Shown here: positions 59,487 through 64,000 of the stretch, piece by piece
Numbering within the stretch: position 1 is the first letter of the stretch
How the letters are laid out: the number at the start of each line of letters is the position of its first letter
Translations under genes and position numbers: made by a program
The notes under the pieces: generated by a model
Database searches by the model: none
Seen by the model: only the letters and a program-made list of their open reading frames with translations
Told to the model about the DNA's origin: nothing
Assembly: GCF_900010755.1 (NCBI RefSeq)
Contig: NZ_CZJT01000103.1
Span: 1 to 64,000, forward strand
Length of the DNA stretch: 64,000 nucleotides
Source of the DNA: Paeniglutamicibacter antarcticus
Lineage (GTDB): Bacteria > Actinomycetota > Actinomycetes > Actinomycetales > Micrococcaceae
Direction: 5' to 3'

Positions 59487-60665
59487 TCATTTTTTCGGGT
59501 TCGGAACGAACTCGTGGCCGAGCGCAAGCGATACCGAGTTGAAGATCCGCACCGCGGGATCCATGCACGGCAGGGTCCCGGTGTTCCCCGACATCGTCTT
59601 GGATTCCGCACACGCCCCCGAGGGGATGTCGCTGTTCGCCATCACCACCGCAGTGGTGTCCGTTGCGGTGTCGTAAAACACCGAAGTGTTGTAGCCCGGC
59701 AGCTCGCCGGTGTGCCCCACCCAGCCGCCCATGCAGTCCAGGGCCAGCCCGTAGCCCGCGGATCCCGGGACCGATGACAAGCGTTCGACCTGGGTGTGGG
59801 CCTTCAACAGGCCCTGTCCGGTTCCCAGCGCGCGCCCGTAAACCAGCAGGTCGTCAACCGTTGAAACGATTTGCCCGGCGGTCCACGCCCAGGTGGGGTT
59901 CCAGGTGGTCGCATTGACGGGTTTCATCTCATGCTCCGCGGTTCCTTGCAGGGTGAAGCCTTCGGCGTGTGGCAACGGAAACGGATCGGTGGTGCCGGGC
60001 ATGGAAGTTCCGCCGAGTTTGAGCGGACCAATGATATTTTCGTTTAGCACCTGCGCATGCGGCTGGCCAGTGGCCTTTTCAATGACCTTGCCCAACAACA
60101 GCGTGTTCGTGTTCGAGTGGTTGAATTCCGCCCCAGGCTCGAAGAGCGCCGGCAAGGCCAGTCCGATGTCGATGAGTTGCCCGGGTGTCCACGTTTTGAG
60201 CGGGTCCGCGAAGAACTGCCCGGTGGTGTCCTCGAGATCCAGGCGTTCTGACTCGTCCAGTTGCAGCACCAGGGTTCCCGCGAAGGTTTTACTGACCGAT
60301 CCGATGCGCTGGAACATCCCGGAATCCATAGGTTTTTGTGTGGCGGGATCTGCCACCCCGTAGGATTCGGCCCAGCCGCCCTGCGGGACTTGCACTGCCA
60401 CCACGGCGCCGGAGGCAGCGGTCTGCATCAGGGCTGCTGTTGCAGCTTCATCAAGGTTTTTGACGAGCGGGGCCGCGAGCGGGGCCGCCGCCTGCTCCGT
60501 GATTTGGTACCCGCTGACCGCACGTGGATCGGTCACGCAGGTTGCAACCTGCGTTGAAGCAGCGGGATCGGCCTGCCCCGGCATCGGCTGCGCCGCTGTG
60601 CAGGAGCAAAGCACCGCTGCAGCTGCCGAGACAAGGCGGGACCGGGAATTCACAAGGGGCTCCAT
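59487..60665 (-). CDS. Serine hydrolase, beta-lactamase/DD-carboxypeptidase-like
   Basis: A 392-residue exported serine hydrolase of the R61 DD-peptidase/class C beta-lactamase group. It has a signal sequence with a weak lipobox (VLCSC, Cys22), catalytic SVSK (Ser123, Lys126) and a C-terminal HTG motif (GWVGHTGELPG). The second motif, normally Tyr-Ser-Asn, reads His183-Ser-Asn (FNHSNTNTLLLG), so the usual general-base tyrosine is replaced. Four further cysteines may form disulfides. It precedes the two-component genes on the same strand (about 56 bp), so may be co-transcribed or functionally linked to wall sensing. Confidence 0.87.
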   Translation of the reverse strand: MEPLVNSRSRLVSAAAAVLCSCTAAQPMPGQADPAASTQVATCVTDPRAVSGYQITEQAAAPLAAPLVKNLDEAATAALMQTAASGAVVAVQVPQGGWAESYGVADPATQKPMDSGMFQRIGSVSKTFAGTLVLQLDESERLDLEDTTGQFFADPLKTWTPGQLIDIGLALPALFEPGAEFNHSNTNTLLLGKVIEKATGQPHAQVLNENIIGPLKLGGTSMPGTTDPFPLPHAEGFTLQGTAEHEMKPVNATTWNPTWAWTAGQIVSTVDDLLVYGRALGTGQGLLKAHTQVERLSSVPGSAGYGLALDCMGGWVGHTGELPGYNTSVFYDTATDTTAVVMANSDIPSGACAESKTMSGNTGTLPCMDPAVRIFNSVSLALGHEFVPNPKK

Positions 60666-60792
60666 TCAGGGCAGATTTATGCCCTGAATAATTGTGCTTC
60701 TCTTCGGCCGCCATCACCATGGACTTAGGTCGCCAACTCGGGTATGGAAAACTTCTGGTATTGGCGCGGCTTCCAGAGTAGATTTCGCTTCC

Positions 60793-61812
60793 ATGAGCGA
60801 AGAACTGGTTTTGGTCACCGGCGGATCCGGGTTCCTGGGCGCACATTGCCTGGTGGCACTGCTCGAACGCGGTTACCGGGTGCGCACCACGGTGCGGACC
60901 CTGGACCGGCAGACCGAAGTCTGGGCGGCGCTGCGAATGGCCGGGCACGGAGAAACCGAGCCGGAGCGCGTGGAGATCGTGGCCGCGAACCTGACCGCAG
61001 ACGAGGGCTGGGAAGCGGCGGTGGCCGGCTGCCACTACGTGCTGCACACTGCCTCCCCGTTCCCGTCCACGGCACCCAAGGACGAGAACGACCTGATCGT
61101 CCCCGCGCGTGAGGGTGCCCTGCGGGTGCTGGCAGCCTCCCGCAGGGCAGGGGTGAAGCGGGTTGTCTTGACTTCATCGTTTGCCGCCGTCGGATACGGC
61201 CATGCACCCCGGGACGCAGAATTCACCGAGGCCGACTGGTCGAATCCCAACTCCGATATCGGCGCGTACACCAAGTCCAAAACGCTTGCCGAGGCCGCTG
61301 CCTGGGAATTCATCAAGAACGAGGGCGGGACCCTGGAACTGGCCGTGGTCAATCCCGTCGTCATTCTGGGTCCGGTGCTAGGGCCCAAGCTCTCCAGCTC
61401 CATCGAGTTGATGCAACGCATGGTTTCCGGCAAGCTGCCGGGGTTGCCGCAATTTTCCATCGCACTGGTGGATGTGCGCGACGTCGCGGACCTGCACCTG
61501 CGGGCCATGCTCAATCCAGCCGCGGCGGGCGAACGCTACCTGGCGGTTGCCGGACCGGCACTGAGCATGCAGCACATGGCGGACATCCTGCGCGCGGCCG
61601 GGTACAACGCACCCACCCGGGTGCTGCCAAATTGGCTGGTGCGTGCCGCAGCGATCTTTGTCCCGGCGATGCGGGAGGTGGTTCCGCGCTTGGGCGTGGT
61701 GAAGAACGCATCGAACATCAAGGCGGGGACGCAACTTGGCTGGACCCCGCGGCCGGTGGAGGATTCACTGGTTGACACGGCGCGCTCGCTGGAGAAGCTG
61801 GGCTTGCTCTAG
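60793..61812 (+). CDS. NAD(P)-dependent epimerase/reductase (dihydroflavonol reductase-like SDR)
   Basis: A 339-residue extended short-chain dehydrogenase. Cofactor motif VTGGSGFLGAHC (about 8-19), NADP-preferring Arg in the following TTVRT stretch, and active-site Ser/Tyr/Lys in LTSSFAAVGYG and AYTKSKTLAE (YxxxK). It resembles 2'-hydroxyisoflavone/dihydroflavonol-4-reductase family enzymes that reduce aldehydes or ketones; substrate unknown. ATG 60793 matches the family start. Its stop codon overlaps the stop of the convergent MFS gene (CTAG). Confidence 0.9.
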   Translation: MSEELVLVTGGSGFLGAHCLVALLERGYRVRTTVRTLDRQTEVWAALRMAGHGETEPERVEIVAANLTADEGWEAAVAGCHYVLHTASPFPSTAPKDENDLIVPAREGALRVLAASRRAGVKRVVLTSSFAAVGYGHAPRDAEFTEADWSNPNSDIGAYTKSKTLAEAAAWEFIKNEGGTLELAVVNPVVILGPVLGPKLSSSIELMQRMVSGKLPGLPQFSIALVDVRDVADLHLRAMLNPAAAGERYLAVAGPALSMQHMADILRAAGYNAPTRVLPNWLVRAAAIFVPAMREVVPRLGVVKNASNIKAGTQLGWTPRPVEDSLVDTARSLEKLGLL

Positions 61813-63137
61813 GTGCGCCGGGATGCGATTTCGCGCAGGCAGAAGAACACTATGACCGCGATGAAGAGCAGGCAGACGTAGCCGAGTCCGGCGAATCCTA
61901 GCGAGGCCAACAACAGCCCGGAGCCTGCGGCACCCAGCGCCCCGGCGGCACCCATGAGCGTGTCGGAAACGCCCTGGACCAGCACCCGGCTTTCGCGGGT
62001 CACACGTTCGGCCAGGAAGGCGGAACCGGAGAGGGTGGCCATCGACCAGCCAACGCCCAGCAACACCAGCCCGATAGTGACCGCGGCCTGTGAGTTGGCG
62101 CCCAGTCCCGCCACCAACACCGCGGCAACCAGTACGCCTTGGGACGCAAGCATCATCCTGACCTGGCCCATCTTGTCGGACAACCAGCCAACCAACGGGG
62201 ACAGCGCGTACATGCCGGCTATGTGCAGCGAAATGGTGAAACCTATGACGATGAGGATGTCGTTGCCGCCGCCGTGCATTGCGTGCCCGGGCATGGCGGC
62301 AAGGTCCTTGAGGTGCACCGGCGTCATCGACATGACCCCGACCATCACCAGGTGCGCCACCACGATCGTTGAAATGCCGAGCAGCGCACCGGGTGACTGC
62401 CGTGCGGCGGCAAGCCCGGTCATCAGCGATCCCCGCCTGCGGCCGGCCACGGGTGCGGTGGCCCGGTGTCCGGCGGCCTCGTCGTAACCCCGGGCCAGGG
62501 TGATCGGGTCCGGCCGCAGCCCGATATTCAGGATCACGATGGCCAGCAGCATGCCGGCCAGGGAGAAGAGGAATGGGCCGCTCATCGGTGGCAGGCCGAT
62601 GCTTGCGCCCAGTGCGGAGCCAGGTCCAATCAGGTTCGGCCCGGCGACCGCACCGACGGTGATCGACCAGACCACCAGGCCCAGGTCGCGCCCGCGGGTT
62701 GCATCATCGGCCAGGTCGGTCGCGGCGAAACGGGCCTGCAGGTTTGCGGCGGATCCCACGCCCAACAGGGCGGCGCCGAGCATCAACACGGCAAAGCTCT
62801 GGGTCACCGGTGCCAGCATCATCAGCACCGAGCCGATTGCGGCCAGGCAATAGCCAAGTGAAAGCGCAACCCGGCGGCCCCGCTTGACCGCAAGTGCTGC
62901 AAGCGGCAGGGCACTGAGCGCACCGGCGACGGAAATGGCGGTGGTTGCCGCTCCGGCAAAGGCATTGGATCCGGTGAGTTCAACTGCCATCAGCGAACCG
63001 ATGGCCAGTCCGGCACCGTTTCCCACACCGCTGAGCAACTGCGAGGCGGAAAGCGTGAACACCACGCGCCGCTGCGCTTGGGCTCGCGGGGAAACGGGTT
63101 TGATAACCGACTTCTGGGATGTACTCACCCGCGCCAT
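61809..63137 (-). CDS. MFS transporter
   Basis: A 442-residue 12-helix major facilitator superfamily protein. A polar N-terminal tail of about 25 residues is followed by helix 1 (VVFTLSASQLLSGVGNGAGLAIG). There is a long cytoplasmic loop after helix 6 (RPDPITLARGYDEAAGHRATAPVAGRRRGS, about 210-240). Substrate unknown. ATG 63135-63137 is chosen; the frame continues upstream to 63395 across the TerC terminator and is non-coding there. Confidence 0.87.
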   Translation of the reverse strand: MARVSTSQKSVIKPVSPRAQAQRRVVFTLSASQLLSGVGNGAGLAIGSLMAVELTGSNAFAGAATTAISVAGALSALPLAALAVKRGRRVALSLGYCLAAIGSVLMMLAPVTQSFAVLMLGAALLGVGSAANLQARFAATDLADDATRGRDLGLVVWSITVGAVAGPNLIGPGSALGASIGLPPMSGPFLFSLAGMLLAIVILNIGLRPDPITLARGYDEAAGHRATAPVAGRRRGSLMTGLAAARQSPGALLGISTIVVAHLVMVGVMSMTPVHLKDLAAMPGHAMHGGGNDILIVIGFTISLHIAGMYALSPLVGWLSDKMGQVRMMLASQGVLVAAVLVAGLGANSQAAVTIGLVLLGVGWSMATLSGSAFLAERVTRESRVLVQGVSDTLMGAAGALGAAGSGLLLASLGFAGLGYVCLLFIAVIVFFCLREIASRRT

Positions 63138-63166
63138 TCTAGCAACTACGGGGGGCGTTAAACGGG

Positions 63167-63202
63167 TGTCGGGCCCGTCTCGCGAAGGAGAGGGGCCCGA
63201 CA
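63167..63202 (-). terminator. Terminator after the TerC gene
   Basis: TGTCGGGCCC (63167-63176) pairs with GGGCCCGACA (63193-63202), 10 bp, lying 22 nt past the TerC stop on the minus strand. Weak U-content afterwards. Confidence 0.6.
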
Positions 63203-63223
63203 GGGACCTGCAGGAACGGGCGA

Positions 63224-64000
63224 CTACTCGGAGTCGGCCTTGGTGGCTTCGTCTGCTGCCTTGAGTTCCTGTGCCGCCTTGTGCTCGGCGGCGGCGCGGC
63301 GGCCGGCCGGGGAGAGCAGGGAAGCAACGGTGGCGATCACGATGGTGCCGAGGATGACCACCAGGGAGACGGTGATCGAGATATCCGGCACCCACTCGAT
63401 GTGCTGGCCGCCGTTGATGAACGGAAGCTCGTTGACGTGCATTGCGTGGAAGACCAGCTTGATGCCGATGAAGGCCAGGATGATCGACAGTGCGTGCTTG
63501 AGGTAAACCAGGCGGTCCATCAGGCCACCGAGCAGGAAGTACAGCTGGCGCAGGCCCATCAGGGCGAACAGGTTCGCGGTGAAGACGATGAACGGGGACT
63601 GGGTCAGGCCGAAGATGGCCGGGATGGAGTCGACCGCGAAGAGCAGGTCGGTCATGCCGATGGTAATGAAGACCATGACCATCGGGGTGAACATCTTCTT
63701 GCCGTCGATGGTGGTGCGCAGCTTGTTGCCGTCGAACTCCTTGGAGATCGGCAGGTTCTTGGTCAGCTTGTAGACCAGGCCGCTGTTGGCGCCGTCCGAC
63801 TCGTCTTCACCCTTGTCCGTTGCCTGCTTCCAGGCGGTGAAGAGCAGGAACGCACCGAAGATGTAGAAGACCCACGAATAGTTTTCAATGACTGCCGCAC
63901 CGAGGACGATGAAGATGCCGCGCAGGATCAGCGCGATGATGATGCCGAACATCAGCACTTCCTGCTGGTACTTACGCGGTACCGAGAAGCGGGCCATGAT
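63224..64000 (-). CDS. TerC family integral membrane protein (partial, start beyond window)
   Basis: The C-terminal 258 or so residues of a TerC/Alx-type membrane protein; the frame is open to the window edge, and the first complete codons read IMARFSVPRKYQQEVLMFG, which in the family follows the first helices. So the annotated ATG at 63997 is internal and the gene is cut. Conserved TDLLFAVDSIPAIFGLT (about 115-131 of the visible part) holds the acidic residue implicated in metal ion transport. Full-length members have 320-370 residues; recent work links TerC to manganese export. The tail is charged (AAEHKAAQELKAADEATKADSE). Confidence 0.92.
   Translation of the reverse strand: MMARFSVPRKYQQEVLMFGIIIALILRGIFIVLGAAVIENYSWVFYIFGAFLLFTAWKQATDKGEDESDGANSGLVYKLTKNLPISKEFDGNKLRTTIDGKKMFTPMVMVFITIGMTDLLFAVDSIPAIFGLTQSPFIVFTANLFALMGLRQLYFLLGGLMDRLVYLKHALSIILAFIGIKLVFHAMHVNELPFINGGQHIEWVPDISITVSLVVILGTIVIATVASLLSPAGRRAAAEHKAAQELKAADEATKADSE

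Overview
This is a high-GC, gene-dense bacterial chromosome segment. It carries the gene order typical of Actinobacteria: sufRBDC-DUF59, a two-gene ABC exporter, ctaA and ctaB, tkt-tal-pgi-zwf-opcA-pgl, secG-tpiA-pgk-gap, whiA-yvcK-rapZ-uvrC, then uvrA. The gene content (pgi inside the pentose-phosphate cluster, sodA between whiA and gap, an ECF biotin transporter, a DUF5129 protein) points to the family Micrococcaceae (Arthrobacter or a relative). That placement is inference from gene order and protein family, not from a database search.

Layout. 0-4.7 kb: aldo/keto reductase, a short UvrA paralogue of the drug-resistance type, and an MFS transporter. 4.9 kb: tRNA-Arg(TCT). 5.2-8.1 kb: a divergent Lrp regulator/LysE exporter pair and a DUF5129-type membrane protein. 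8.3-10.1 kb: a redox module on the minus strand (soxR, flavin reductase, sodA copy 1) with a recognisable SoxR-type promoter. 10.2-14.4 kb: AI-2E family permease, bioY-bioM-bioN biotin ECF transporter behind two tandem palindromes, and a YpfJ-like zinc metallopeptidase. 14.5-19.2 kb: the suf Fe-S assembly operon. 19.7-24.3 kb: ABC exporter and haem A/haem O synthases for cytochrome oxidase. 24.6-33 kb: pentose-phosphate pathway genes. 33-37 kb: secG and lower glycolysis. 37.2-37.8 kb: a second sodA. 37.9-47.2 kb: whiA, yvcK, rapZ, uvrC, an acyltransferase, a HAD phosphatase and uvrA with a LexA-like box. 47.3-51.1 kb: an accessory-looking patch (GntR regulator, MBL hydrolase, DUF222/HNH protein, small lipoprotein, methyltransferase). 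51.2-64 kb: DUF3516 helicase, membrane hydrolase, GNAT, S33 peptidase, a NarL/LuxR two-component system, a serine hydrolase, an epimerase/reductase, an MFS transporter and a TerC protein cut by the window end.

The most notable feature is a perfect 645-bp direct duplication (8313-8957 and 37160-37804). It contains a complete sodA trimmed almost exactly to ribosome binding site plus coding sequence. One copy sits in the SoxR-type redox module and the other between whiA and gap. Both carry wobble-base usage unlike their neighbours. The 28.8 kb between them holds mostly core genes. I saw no CRISPR array, rRNA, insertion sequence or prophage.
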